DNA of 64,000 nucleotides from Sphingomonas sp. OV641 (GCF_900109205.1 NZ_FNZB01000001.1:2232001-2296000), one strand, 5' to 3'; counted from the first letter of the stretch, positions 50,808 to 59,451 are shown. Translations and numbers: made by a program. The notes: generated by a model not told the origin, from the letters alone.

Positions 50808-52178
50808 TCATCTCGATGCGGATGTGGGAGTGACGTAAGGGTCCGGCGCGGCGTCCGATTGCGCTGCATGGGTCGCCAGCAGACCAAGAAAGAATTGCGG
50901 GGCGACGCTGTCCCTGAAGACATGGCAACCCGATCCGTCCGGCACCAGCGCGGGGCCGAACCGTGCGATCGCCGGTGCGGCATCCTCGCCGATCACTTGC
51001 TGCAGGCGGGAATGGCTGACGACGTCCTCGACTGCGGCAAGCCGGGCAAGGGCCGCGAGCGCGGTCAGTTGTTCGGGCGGGCCGGTGACGAGATCACGGA
51101 ACAGGTCCGCGTCTTCGGCGCTCAGGCGGGACCAGTCCTCCGCCGCAGTGACGATTCCGGCGAGCGCAGCGGCTCCCGACACCTGTTCCGTTCCCTCCCG
51201 CAGCGTCCGCAGCACCGCATGGGCGCAGAACAGCCGCGCGTGATAGGGTGAGCCGCAGGCGAGATCGAGGATCAACTGCTGGCTGTCGTCGTCAAACGTA
51301 ATGCCGATCTTCTGCCCGCCGTTCTGGATCATCTCGCGCACGGACTGGGCGTCGATCCGGCCCAGCGGAAAGGCGGACAGGTGACGCCGCAGCGAGGGGT
51401 GATCGGTGACGAGGTGGCGCAGATCCCGGGCGATCCCGACCAGCATGATCTGCACCGGGATGCTGGCATCCGACAGCATCTTCAGCAGCGCCGCCGTTTC
51501 GGCGCGCACTTCGGGATCGCTCACCCGATCATATTCGTCGAGGATCAGCACTGTTCGCCCGCGGCTGATGAGCGACAAGGCTTCCACCACCTCGCGCACG
51601 CCGCTCTCCGGCCCGATCGCGCGGGCGCGCTGGCGGAAAGTCGCCAGATCGCGCTGCGCGATGGACCCGTCGGGCACGTCGCTCAGGTACAGGGCCATAA
51701 GCGCGCCGAAGCTCTGGTGCGGCTCGCAGGCGGTGTAGATGATGGTCATGCCCTGCTGGTCGGCATAGTCGGCGAAGACCCGCACCAGTGACGTCTTGCC
51801 GGAGCCCCGAGCGCCATAGATCAGCGCATGCTGGTGCCGGTCGACCACCGCTTCGAACAGCGCCTCCAGCATATGGGTGCGGCCATAAAGGTCGCGGCGG
51901 CTGGCGATCGGCTGCGTGCTGTTGAAGCTGGCGTTGACGGCCTGCCGGCGCGGATCGGCGAGCCCGGCCAGTTCGCGCGCGGTTCGGATCGGCCGCGGCG
52001 CGGCGATCGGCGCCTCGCTGCGCGGCACTTGCGATCCCTTTGCTGCCGACACGCCCGGCTGTGACTGGGGGATGGCCGGGCGGGCAGGCTGGTGCCCGTT
52101 CAGCGCAACCATCATCCGGCGCAGCCAGTGAACCAGTCGCGACCAGGTGCCGGAGGTCTGGGGGAGATCGAGTGCCAT
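50808..52178 (-). CDS. AAA/STAND-type ATPase in the exopolysaccharide operon
   Basis: Cytoplasmic ATPase of 456 residues. After an N-terminal disordered region (about 30-90), the P-loop is YGARGSGKTSLV (121-132), Walker B is VLILDEYDRV (about 215), and a sensor-like IMLVGIARDLRHL follows (about 246). The C-terminal half is helical and acidic in places and has no DNA-binding motif I can name. It resembles AAA_16/ORC-like ATPases seen in many contexts. Its ATG directly follows the stop of the export gene. Such a gene is not part of the classic xanthan set; it might drive assembly, or replace ATP-dependent control lost in the degenerate kinase-like protein of this operon. That is inference. Confidence 0.8.
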   Translation of the reverse strand: MALDLPQTSGTWSRLVHWLRRMMVALNGHQPARPAIPQSQPGVSAAKGSQVPRSEAPIAAPRPIRTARELAGLADPRRQAVNASFNSTQPIASRRDLYGRTHMLEALFEAVVDRHQHALIYGARGSGKTSLVRVFADYADQQGMTIIYTACEPHQSFGALMALYLSDVPDGSIAQRDLATFRQRARAIGPESGVREVVEALSLISRGRTVLILDEYDRVSDPEVRAETAALLKMLSDASIPVQIMLVGIARDLRHLVTDHPSLRRHLSAFPLGRIDAQSVREMIQNGGQKIGITFDDDSQQLILDLACGSPYHARLFCAHAVLRTLREGTEQVSGAAALAGIVTAAEDWSRLSAEDADLFRDLVTGPPEQLTALAALARLAAVEDVVSHSRLQQVIGEDAAPAIARFGPALVPDGSGCHVFRDSVAPQFFLGLLATHAAQSDAAPDPYVTPTSASR

Positions 52179-52976
52179 TCAGAACAGCTTCTCGTTGACG
52201 TAGAAAACGTCGCCCGGCTGCGCCTTGGCGTCCAGCGGCACGCGATCTTGCGAGGTGGCGCCGCGGGTCAGCGTCACCCGCTTGCGCGACCCCGCGAGGG
52301 TCGGCCCACCCGCCTCTGCCAGCGCCTGCATCACCGTCATGTCGGATCGCAGGGCGATGCGGCCGGGCTTGTTGACCTGGCCGTAGACGAAGATGACCGG
52401 GGCCGGCGGCACGAACAGCGTGTCCCCCGCAACCAGCGGCTGCGCGAGCCCGACGCCCGCCGGATCGTCGGTGCGCACGCGCTGGTCCGGGCGACCGGCA
52501 CGCTTGATGATCACATAATCGGCGGCGTCGCCGCGCGTCCCGCCGGCCCGCGCCAGCGCCATCGCCACGGTCAGCGGCCGGTCCAGCGGGTAGATGCCCG
52601 GCGTGTTCAGGCTGCCGAAAACGGTAACCGCGTTGCTGACGAAGTTCACCACTTCCACGTTCACTACGGGGTTGGTGTACAGCTTGCCCGCGCGAAGCCG
52701 GCTCGCGATCGTGTCGGCGAATTCCCGCGTGGTCTGCCCGCTGGCCGGCACGTCGCCCAGCATCGGCACGGTGACGCTGCCGTCTTCCTTGACCCGCGTC
52801 TTCACGTCGATCGGATGGGTGCCGAAGACGGAGATCTGCAGCTCGTCATTCACCCCCAGCCGATAAGCGGCATCCGCCACCGCCGAAACGGGGGCAGGCG
52901 CCGGTGCGCCGGCGTTGGCGAGTTGCTGCGGCTCCCCCGGTAGCAGCAGGAGCAGGAGCGCGAAAGGGAGAGGCAT
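52179..52976 (-). CDS. Polysaccharide export protein, Wza/GumB-like (OPX)
   Basis: Export-channel component of 265 residues with a signal peptide (about 1-23), a Poly_export domain (YRLGVNDELQISVFG, VKEDGSVTVPMLGDV, about 38-115) and two SLBB-type domains (VTVFGSLNTPGIYPL and IFVYGQVNKPGRIAL). No lipobox cysteine follows the signal peptide, so it is probably not a lipoprotein, unlike classic Wza. The ATG at 52976 is preferred to the GTG three bases upstream because of GGAG spacing. The outer-membrane part of the channel might be supplied by the beta-barrel protein encoded next. Confidence 0.9.
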   Translation of the reverse strand: MPLPFALLLLLLPGEPQQLANAGAPAPAPVSAVADAAYRLGVNDELQISVFGTHPIDVKTRVKEDGSVTVPMLGDVPASGQTTREFADTIASRLRAGKLYTNPVVNVEVVNFVSNAVTVFGSLNTPGIYPLDRPLTVAMALARAGGTRGDAADYVIIKRAGRPDQRVRTDDPAGVGLAQPLVAGDTLFVPPAPVIFVYGQVNKPGRIALRSDMTVMQALAEAGGPTLAGSRKRVTLTRGATSQDRVPLDAKAQPGDVFYVNEKLF

Positions 52977-52990
52977 CACGACTTCTCCAG

Positions 52991-54178
52991 TCAGAAGCGA
53001 AGGGACAGCGATGCCGCCCCCGACGTTGATACGAAGCGGTAGTAGCTGAGCGGCGCATCACGCTCTTCATGGCGGACGGACAATGCGGCCCGCAGGCGTC
53101 TGGTCACGTCCACCGAATAGCCGGCGAACACGCTGTACGTGGTGTCGCGCTCCCGCGGGAACGGCGTGTCCACGATCAGCTGGCCGCGGAACGAGCGCCG
53201 CAGATACCGTCCGCCGAGCCGCACCTGCGACCGCGGCGACGGGCGGTAGCTGGCGTTGATCCGCGCTTCCGTCTGGATCGTATAGGCGGTGGCGATGTTG
53301 CTCTGGTTGGAAACGTCGCGGGAAAACTGGATATCCGTCTCGATCGCGGGTGCCGGGCGGAATTCCACGCCCGTGCGAAAACCCAGCCCGCTGAACGAGG
53401 ACCAGCTTTCGTCCTCCGTCTCGACGCGGACGTAATAAGCGCTCGCGCGGAACGAAATCCGCGGCGCCACGGCGCGGCGGAATTCCAGTCCGGTGCGGAA
53501 TGTGTCGGTGCGATCGTTGAGATCCACCTCCTCGCGAAGCTCGGGCCGATTGAAGCGTTCGTAGCTGGCGACCAGCAGCACGTCGCCGAGGCTGGGCAGC
53601 GAATAGCCAAGCGCCGCCTCGACGTAATCGTCGTCCAGATTGTAGACGCGGCGCGCATCCGCACTGTTGGTCACGCGGGTGACGCGCCCCGCGAGCCGGG
53701 GATAGAGCCCCGCCGGCCGCCGGCATGCCAGCGAAATCTCATAATCCGTTCGTCGCTCGGTATTGCCGATGATCACGCCCTGGTCGGAAAGCTGCGACTG
53801 GCCCCAGTTCAGCCGCACGCCCGGCCGGATGGTGCAAAAGGCACCGACCACGATGTTCACGTCGCCGCCCAGGTCGATCCGCTCCCGATCGAGAAAGGTG
53901 TTGCGGTTGTGGAAGTCGTAGCCCGCGGTCCCGCCGATGGTCAGCTGGTGCCGCCCCCCGATCAGCCGGCGAACATCGATGTCGAGCTGCGGCGTAATGC
54001 GAACATCCTCCCGATCGCCCGGCGCGCGCTCGTCGTTCAGTCGCAGCATGTTGGTATCGAAGGTGGAGACCACGCCCGCCCGCACGTCGAGCGTGTCGGG
54101 CAGCGTCTGGGCGGACGCGCTGGCACTCGCCAGGACGACGCCTGCCATTGTCAGCATCGCCGATCCGCGTTTCCTCAT
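52991..54178 (-). CDS. Outer-membrane beta-barrel protein of the exopolysaccharide operon
   Basis: Protein of 395 residues with a signal peptide ending ASASAQ, then alternating amphipathic strands throughout (for example LDVRAGVVSTFDTN, HQLTIGGTAGYDF, LRAALSVRHEERD) and a C-terminal Phe (SLSLRF), the marks of an outer-membrane barrel. It resembles the barrel proteins found in sphingan/capsule operons whose exact function is not settled; export or anchoring is likely. The ATG at 54178 overlaps the stop of the GH5 gene (ATGA); the frame is open to 54364 but that part duplicates the GH5 coding sequence in another frame. Confidence 0.85.
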   Translation of the reverse strand: MRKRGSAMLTMAGVVLASASASAQTLPDTLDVRAGVVSTFDTNMLRLNDERAPGDREDVRITPQLDIDVRRLIGGRHQLTIGGTAGYDFHNRNTFLDRERIDLGGDVNIVVGAFCTIRPGVRLNWGQSQLSDQGVIIGNTERRTDYEISLACRRPAGLYPRLAGRVTRVTNSADARRVYNLDDDYVEAALGYSLPSLGDVLLVASYERFNRPELREEVDLNDRTDTFRTGLEFRRAVAPRISFRASAYYVRVETEDESWSSFSGLGFRTGVEFRPAPAIETDIQFSRDVSNQSNIATAYTIQTEARINASYRPSPRSQVRLGGRYLRRSFRGQLIVDTPFPRERDTTYSVFAGYSVDVTRRLRAALSVRHEERDAPLSYYRFVSTSGAASLSLRF

Positions 54179-55206
54179 CGCGACGCAACCCGCACGAAGC
54201 GGCCGAGAACGGCCATTTGCGGCTTGGCTCGCCCGTCGGACGCGGGCTGCACGTTCATCGGGTATTTGCCCCACCAGTCCCCCCCTGCCCAATAGGCCCA
54301 GCCCATCCACACGTCGGGCGCGCGCTGCACGGCGCTCAGCAGGGACGACAGCGCCGCGAGGCACGCGTCACTGTCGCCGGCGCCGAACTCCCCAAGGAAA
54401 CCCCGTTGTCGCTGTTGCCGCAGCCAGCGTGTCGCCGGTTCCAGGCGCCGCGCCGCCGTTGCCGGATCCACGCACTGCGCCTGCGTCCCGGAATGATCCC
54501 GGTCGACATACTGATGCATTTCGAACGCGAAATTGCCGCCGGGGTCGCGGAAGTTGGCGAAGGCGGCAGCGTTCGATGCCTCCCCGCCCTGCGTCCAGCT
54601 ATGCGCGCCCGTCCAGTTGCTGCCGGGGACGAGGATCAGGTTGCGCGCGCCGGTGCGCCGGATCGCCCGCACCGACCGATCCGCGATCGCTCGCCACGCA
54701 CGCGGCGTGATGTCGTGCGGCTCGTTCATCAGGCCAAAGGCGATGCGCGGATTGCCGGCGTAATGGCTGGCGAGATTGCTCCAGGTGCGGGCCAGCCGCT
54801 CGGCGCCGCCGTCCATTTGATCCAGCCGCGTGCCGCGCAGCCGGCCGTAATTGTGCAGATCAAGAACGATGATGCGAAAACCGGCGAGCTGCGCGAACGC
54901 ACGATCCAGGCGTCTCATCTCGGCTGGATCAAGCGTCCCGTCCGGCTGTTGCTCGATCCGCTCCCACAATACCGGCACGCGGACGATCTGCATTCCGCTT
55001 TTCAGAAATGGCGAGGCGGTCTTCGCGGAAGGGTAGATGTAATCCTTGCCATAAGCGCCCGGCTTTCGCCGCGAGTTGAATTCCCCTCCTGCAAGGTTGA
55101 TTCCCGCCAGGGGCGCGGCGACGCGCGCACTTTCGGCGACAACAACATCAGAGCCGGAAAAATCCAGCATGCAGGCGATCGCCGCGAGCGCGGGGAGGCG
55201 CATCAT
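54175..55206 (-). CDS. Secreted GH5-type glycanase
   Basis: Clan GH-A glycosidase of 343 residues. A signal peptide (about 1-24) is followed by a (beta/alpha)8 domain with the acid/base E162 in GLMNEPHD, catalytic-site residues RVPVLWER and LDLHNYGR, HQYVDRDHSGT, and the nucleophile E273 in FLGEFGAG. GH5 members cut beta-1,4 glucan and mannan backbones. As first gene of the operon it probably trims or releases the polymer, or clears misplaced chains from the periplasm. The start at 55206 follows GGGG; further in-frame Met codons lie at 55218 and 55203. Confidence 0.9.
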   Translation of the reverse strand: MMRLPALAAIACMLDFSGSDVVVAESARVAAPLAGINLAGGEFNSRRKPGAYGKDYIYPSAKTASPFLKSGMQIVRVPVLWERIEQQPDGTLDPAEMRRLDRAFAQLAGFRIIVLDLHNYGRLRGTRLDQMDGGAERLARTWSNLASHYAGNPRIAFGLMNEPHDITPRAWRAIADRSVRAIRRTGARNLILVPGSNWTGAHSWTQGGEASNAAAFANFRDPGGNFAFEMHQYVDRDHSGTQAQCVDPATAARRLEPATRWLRQQRQRGFLGEFGAGDSDACLAALSSLLSAVQRAPDVWMGWAYWAGGDWWGKYPMNVQPASDGRAKPQMAVLGRFVRVASR

Positions 55207-55772
55207 CAGCCCCACCATCGGACGCCCGACGGAGCAGATCCTGCGGACGAAGCATACATGCGGTCGAATGACCTGCTCGCGGCGATCTGCGAGACCACGG
55301 CATTGCTTCCCATCCTTGCCGCTCCCGACGCTTGCGCGGCAGGGCACATCCCCGCCATCTTCCTGCCTGAGGAAGGTCGAGCGCAACGCTGCCAGAATAC
55401 GGCCACCCTATCACTAAGGAGAAAGGCTTAGGTGGGCGCCGCACGGCAATAACTGAGCAACACCAAAGCGCCCGTTTTCAGCATTTTACCGATTCGGATA
55501 TTTACAGGCTTCCGCTATCCTCCCTTCCCAGTTGCCCGCAGGTCCATCGGGCCTCGTTCACCTTTGAAACGGCGGATACCGTAGGGAAAACAGCCTGACC
55601 GCGCCGCTTGTTCGACATGCAGGAACATTGGCGCCGATCATCATGCCTCTCCTTACGGCTGGTAAACGTCTCCCGCGGCAATCCGGCAATCATCGCTGCA
55701 TGAAGGGCCACTGACAGGCGACGACGAACCGGACAGACGCAAACGCGTCGTCCCTAGACCTTTGGATGTATG

Positions 55773-55788
55773 CCTATGACGACATAGG
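55773..55788. promoter_or_regulatory. palindrome CCTATG-N4-CATAGG
   Basis: Perfect 6-base arms around ACGA in the control region between the exopolysaccharide operon and the divergent glycosyltransferase. Size suits a dimeric regulator site. Confidence 0.45.
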
Positions 55789-55815
55789 GTCCTGAGCGGC
55801 GCAATAAGGATAGTT

Positions 55816-55825
55816 CCTGATCAGG
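55816..55825. promoter_or_regulatory. palindrome CCTGATCAGG
   Basis: Perfect 10-base dyad, centred 40 bases (about four helical turns) from the palindrome at 55773-55788 and about 60 bases before the glycosyltransferase start. Confidence 0.35.
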
Positions 55826-55880
55826 CTAGTCGCTCTACCTAGGCACCATTCCGGGCTGAAGCCTCTCTGCCAAATGAAAT

Positions 55881-56828
55881 ATGCCCCGCCGCGATGGTTC
55901 ACCGGCTCCTTCCATGCGGCACATGAGCATCAATTCATCCGCCCTGCAGCAGCCGTTCGCCAGGGCTGATCTTCTGCACCGCGCGCGTGCATCCGCACGG
56001 CGGCGGGTGGACGAGGTGCGCCAGCAGATCTGGGCCCGTTGGCCGGTGTGGCGCGGCGGTGCTCGCCCCCACAATCTGCCGGGCGAGCTGATCATTTCCG
56101 TCACGTCCTATCCCAAACGTTTCCGTTCCCTGCACTACACGCTTCGATCGCTGCTGGAGCAGGATGTGCGTGCGGATCGGACGATATTGTGGGTGGCGGA
56201 TCAGGATCGGGATGCGATCCCGCGTGCCGTCTGGGGATTGCGCGCCCGCGGGCTGGAAATCCGCTTCACCGCCGATGTCCGGTCCTACAAAAAGCTGGTT
56301 CCGGCGCTGGAGGCATTTCCAAACGCGTTCATCGTCACCGCGGATGACGATATCATCTATCCGCCCGACTGGCTCGGCGTGCTGGTGGACGCCTATGATC
56401 GTTCCGATCCGTGCATCATCTGCCGCCGCGCGCACCGCATTGGCTTCGCGCCGGACGGCTTCGAACCCTATCTGACGTGGCAGCTCAACCTGGACGACGG
56501 GTCTGGCTTTGCGCCGGCGGAGGATCTGCTTGCGGTCGGGGCGGGCGGGATCCTTTATCCGCCGGGCACATTGCACGCGGACGTGCTGCGCGCGGACATG
56601 TTCATGCGCCTCGCGCCACAGGGGGATGATCTGTGGTTCTGGTGGATGGGCCGGCGTCTCGGCACCCGGACCAAATGCGCCGGTGAGATGCGAGAATACC
56701 GCTACGTCGCGGGCACGCAGGAAACCGGTCTGTGGGGTGAAAACAGCCTGGGCGGCAACGATCGTCAGCTTGCCGCGCTCGTTGCCGCCCTGGGCTATGA
56801 TCAGGTCCGACCGGGGCAAGCCGAATAG
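55881..56828 (+). CDS. Glycosyltransferase-like protein (GT-A type)
   Basis: Protein of 315 residues with a GT-A-like core: IISVTSYPKRF as the opening strand, TILWVADQD, and the metal-binding VTADDDIIYP (about 151-160), then a region WWMGRRLGTRT near residue 260. Such proteins transfer sugars in polysaccharide or glycan synthesis. Met residues at positions 12 and 15 (55914, 55923) are possible later starts, as the conserved part begins near residue 65. It is divergent from the exopolysaccharide operon and may share its control region. Confidence 0.8.
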   Translation: MPRRDGSPAPSMRHMSINSSALQQPFARADLLHRARASARRRVDEVRQQIWARWPVWRGGARPHNLPGELIISVTSYPKRFRSLHYTLRSLLEQDVRADRTILWVADQDRDAIPRAVWGLRARGLEIRFTADVRSYKKLVPALEAFPNAFIVTADDDIIYPPDWLGVLVDAYDRSDPCIICRRAHRIGFAPDGFEPYLTWQLNLDDGSGFAPAEDLLAVGAGGILYPPGTLHADVLRADMFMRLAPQGDDLWFWWMGRRLGTRTKCAGEMREYRYVAGTQETGLWGENSLGGNDRQLAALVAALGYDQVRPGQAE

Positions 56829-56880
56829 AGTTCGGCCAGCCTCCGGCAAACAACATTCCCGGACCCGGCAGCCGGCCTGA

Positions 56881-57405
56881 TCAGACCGCCGCGGCGACCC
56901 GCGGGCGCGTCGCGCTATGCCCGCCCGCGCGATACAGGATCTCGGCCGCCTGTTCGGATGCGATCCCGGCCGAACCGGTATTCACCGATACGAAAACGCC
57001 GCCCTGGTGCAGGCGATCGCCATAATAGCGGGCATCGTCATCGCTGACGCCGTGATCGGTCATTACCTTCTCCAGCCCGCCGGCGGCACCGCCCAGTGCC
57101 GCACCCGTGACTGCGATGCCCGGCACCACCGAAGACGCGATCGCGCCGGCCGCGGCCAGCGGGCCGACACCGGGAATGGCCAGTGCCGCAATCCCCAGGA
57201 TCGTGCCGATACCGGCGCCCGCCGCAACCTTGCCGATAAATTCCTTGCTTCCGGCGCCGCTGCCGTCATCGGTGGCGCCGTCGCCATCATGCCGGGCGAC
57301 GATCGAGATCGCATCGTCACTGACACCGCTCCGCCGGAGTTCGGCGACGGCGCGCTCGGCTTCGGCCTGACTGTCAAACACCGCTGACACAAGATTGGCG
57401 TTCAT
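56881..57405 (-). CDS. Glycine/alanine-rich stress-type protein (YflT/GsiB-like N-domain)
   Basis: Protein of 174 residues. The N-terminal 45 residues (LVSAVFDSQAEAERAVAELRR to ISIVAR) resemble the general stress protein 17M-type ferredoxin-like domain. The middle is a hydrophobic Gly/Ala-rich segment (about 60-125: IGTILGIAALAIPGVGPLAAAGAIA) like those that insert in or lie on membranes. The C-terminal part (ARYYGDRLHQGGVFVSVNT) looks like a second half of the same fold. AGGAGGA precedes paired ATGs; the second (57405) has the better spacing. Function unknown, stress-related by family. Confidence 0.75.
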   Translation of the reverse strand: MNANLVSAVFDSQAEAERAVAELRRSGVSDDAISIVARHDGDGATDDGSGAGSKEFIGKVAAGAGIGTILGIAALAIPGVGPLAAAGAIASSVVPGIAVTGAALGGAAGGLEKVMTDHGVSDDDARYYGDRLHQGGVFVSVNTGSAGIASEQAAEILYRAGGHSATRPRVAAAV

Positions 57406-57532
57406 CATTCCTCCTATCGCGGAGCATTCCGCACAGCCCGGAATGAAAGCCAATCAACGCATGTTCCGTTCCAACAATTCATGGTTATCAAGATGTTAAC
57501 TATAGTTGAGTTACCGTTGGTTCAACTCACCC

Positions 57533-58873
57533 TCACCAGATCATCGCCAGCACAAGCACGAGGCTGGCGACGAGCGCCCCTCGCAGCCATTTCGCCAGGG
57601 TATCACGCGTGGTCACGATCCACGCGCTCACGAGCAACGCCGCCATGCCGATCCAGAAGATTGCGGCGAGCGGCGCGTCGTTGCCGAGGAGCTTGCGCGC
57701 GATGAACGTCACCGCCAGCATCAGCGGTGATCCCCAGACCACGGCGTCCCACAGAGATCGCAGGCGCGGCTGCTCGACGCCGCGCCGCTCGCGCTTGCCC
57801 AGCCAGATGTACGTGCCGGTGGCGCAGATGGCGGTCAGGACCAGGCCGAATACCAGGTAAGCCAGCTTGATCGGCAAGCCGCCGAAATTTCCGAAGTGCA
57901 GCCGGTAGTTGGACGCGGCCGCCTGCTGGCCCAGCGAGCCATCGGCAAGGCCGGCGACACCGTGGAATTTGCCGGCTCCGTCGAAGGTATAATATTCGCC
58001 GAAGATCAGTCGCCGCTGATGCTCGCCCAGAACCTGGATGTGCTGCCCCGCCGTGCCCGGGTCGTGCAGGGTTACATAGGTCAGTTCGGCCTGGGGATAA
58101 TGTTGCCGCATATAGCCAAGCGCGGCAGCGACATCGGGCGCCGGCGCGGCCGTCTTGTCGGGCTTTCCCTCCTCGCCGAAGATCGGCGCATACACCGCCT
58201 CCAGATCACCACCATAGCTCGTCGTGGCGACACCAAAGGCTGTGACATAAGCGACGCCGATCAGCGCGCCGGTGAATGCGATCGCCACGGTGAAGGGCAG
58301 GGTCCAGACGCTCAGGCGATTGTGCCAGTCGGCCAGTCCGATACCGCCCTTGTCGCGCGCCCTCAGTCGGAAGGCGTCCCGGAAGATGCGCGGATGCGCC
58401 ACCACGCCGGACAGCGACAATGCCAGCATCATCACGCCAAGCCCGCCGACAATCGTCAGGCCCCATATGGCGGGCAGGTTCAACGTATAGTGGAGCGCGA
58501 CGAGAAAGTCGGACCAGGCGATCTGTTCGGCACCCGCAATCCTGCCCGATGCATCGACGTGAACGGCCTGGGTATCGGTGGTGATCGTTGCCCGCGGCAG
58601 CGGCGCCACCGGCAGGTGGACGTAAAGGTGCGTGGTGGGCGGCTTGCCTTTCTCCGACGCCATCACCGCCTCCACCGCGCGCTGCACGGCGGCGGGCGAG
58701 ATGGCGGACATCTCCGGAGCGTTCGGCTGCTCGATCCGCTGCCATTCCTGATAGAAGACCGCCACCGCGCCCGACAGGCTGACCAGGTAAAGGAGCGCGC
58801 CAGCGACAAGGCCGATCGCGGCATGCGCCGACAGCGCCTGCTTCACCGTGGCATTCTCAGGGGCCAAATTCAT
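57533..58873 (-). CDS. PepSY-associated transmembrane protein, PiuB-like
   Basis: Inner-membrane protein of 446 residues of the PepSY_TM group, with helices at about 17-38, 140-160, 190-212, 330-352, 375-395 and 400-440 and two PepSY-like periplasmic regions. Conserved His residues lie in or near helices (SAHAAIGL, ALHYTLNLP, DWHNRLSVW, YRLHFGNFGGLP), as in di-haem siderophore reductases of this family. It usually assists iron release from siderophores, next to TonB receptors; here no receptor is adjacent. Its ATG overlaps the stop of the upstream membrane gene. Confidence 0.88.
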   Translation of the reverse strand: MNLAPENATVKQALSAHAAIGLVAGALLYLVSLSGAVAVFYQEWQRIEQPNAPEMSAISPAAVQRAVEAVMASEKGKPPTTHLYVHLPVAPLPRATITTDTQAVHVDASGRIAGAEQIAWSDFLVALHYTLNLPAIWGLTIVGGLGVMMLALSLSGVVAHPRIFRDAFRLRARDKGGIGLADWHNRLSVWTLPFTVAIAFTGALIGVAYVTAFGVATTSYGGDLEAVYAPIFGEEGKPDKTAAPAPDVAAALGYMRQHYPQAELTYVTLHDPGTAGQHIQVLGEHQRRLIFGEYYTFDGAGKFHGVAGLADGSLGQQAAASNYRLHFGNFGGLPIKLAYLVFGLVLTAICATGTYIWLGKRERRGVEQPRLRSLWDAVVWGSPLMLAVTFIARKLLGNDAPLAAIFWIGMAALLVSAWIVTTRDTLAKWLRGALVASLVLVLAMIW

Positions 58874-59451
58874 CCGATTACTTCCAGGATCAGGCCAATT
58901 GCGGCCAAAGCCGCCCAGATCAGCAGCATTTTGATCTGCGCGCGGCGCGTGTTTTCCATCAGCAAGGCATAGCCGAGGATGGTCCAGGCCAGCGGCATCG
59001 CGGCCAGCGCCAGCACATTGGCGTCCGCCTCGCCCATCCCTGCGAAGAGGCCAAGCGCACGCAAACCCACTGCGATTCCAGTGGAAATCAGCGCCGCTGC
59101 GACGGAAACGATCAGGAACGTGACGATGCGCCGCCCAAGCTGGAGCGGCTCATCCGCCTCCGGCAACATCCGCACCCGCCGGTTCGACGCCCTCCCCACC
59201 GTCCCCGCAGGAGCCACCAACCCCGCCTGCCCCAGACACAGCAGCGCGGCCGCCATTGCGGCCATTGCGGCGAGGGAAATGCCCCAAGCTCCCGAGTGCA
59301 GAGCCGCGAGAACACAGCCAAGCAGGATGGCAACCCAGCCGACGCTGTTAAGGCTCATTGAGCGGCGTGGCCTCGCCCAGGCAAGCCGCAGGACGGCGAC
59401 GCCGGCGACCGACGCTGCTGCCCCGCCCATCAGCAGAAGCTCAGCGGCCAT
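58870..59451 (-). CDS. Small five-helix membrane protein, partner of PepSY protein
   Basis: Hydrophobic protein of 193 residues with about five helices (1-22, 36-52, 54-76, 105-130, 143-163 and 170-190 overlapping the count), no recognised catalytic motif, and a small loop around residues 80-100 rich in Arg/Glu. Genes for small membrane proteins are common between PepSY_TM proteins and iron-uptake receptors, and the four-base overlap here (ATGA) argues for a joint function. A GAGG ribosome-binding site precedes the ATG. I cannot name the family. Confidence 0.75.
   Translation of the reverse strand: MAAELLLMGGAAASVAGVAVLRLAWARPRRSMSLNSVGWVAILLGCVLAALHSGAWGISLAAMAAMAAALLCLGQAGLVAPAGTVGRASNRRVRMLPEADEPLQLGRRIVTFLIVSVAAALISTGIAVGLRALGLFAGMGEADANVLALAAMPLAWTILGYALLMENTRRAQIKMLLIWAALAAIGLILEVIG

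Larger units (their letters stand above)
55207..55880. other. long divergent promoter region of the exopolysaccharide operon
   Basis: 674 bases between the GH5 gene (-) and a glycosyltransferase (+). No gene is supported; a 69-codon frame on the minus strand (55502-55711) has no recognisable features. The stretch contains a CTAAG/CTTAG dyad near 55413-55430 and two stronger palindromes at 55773-55788 and 55816-55825, whose centres are 40 bases apart. It is likely the control region for both directions. Confidence 0.6.

Noticed and set aside
55502..55711. 69-codon minus-strand frame in the exopolysaccharide control region.
   Set aside because: No ribosome-binding site, motif or protein-like pattern seen.
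57406..57480. Possible EcfG-type stress promoter (GGAAC) upstream of the stress-type protein.
   Set aside because: GGAAC occurs twice on the minus strand, but no CGTT lies at the required 16-17 base spacing.
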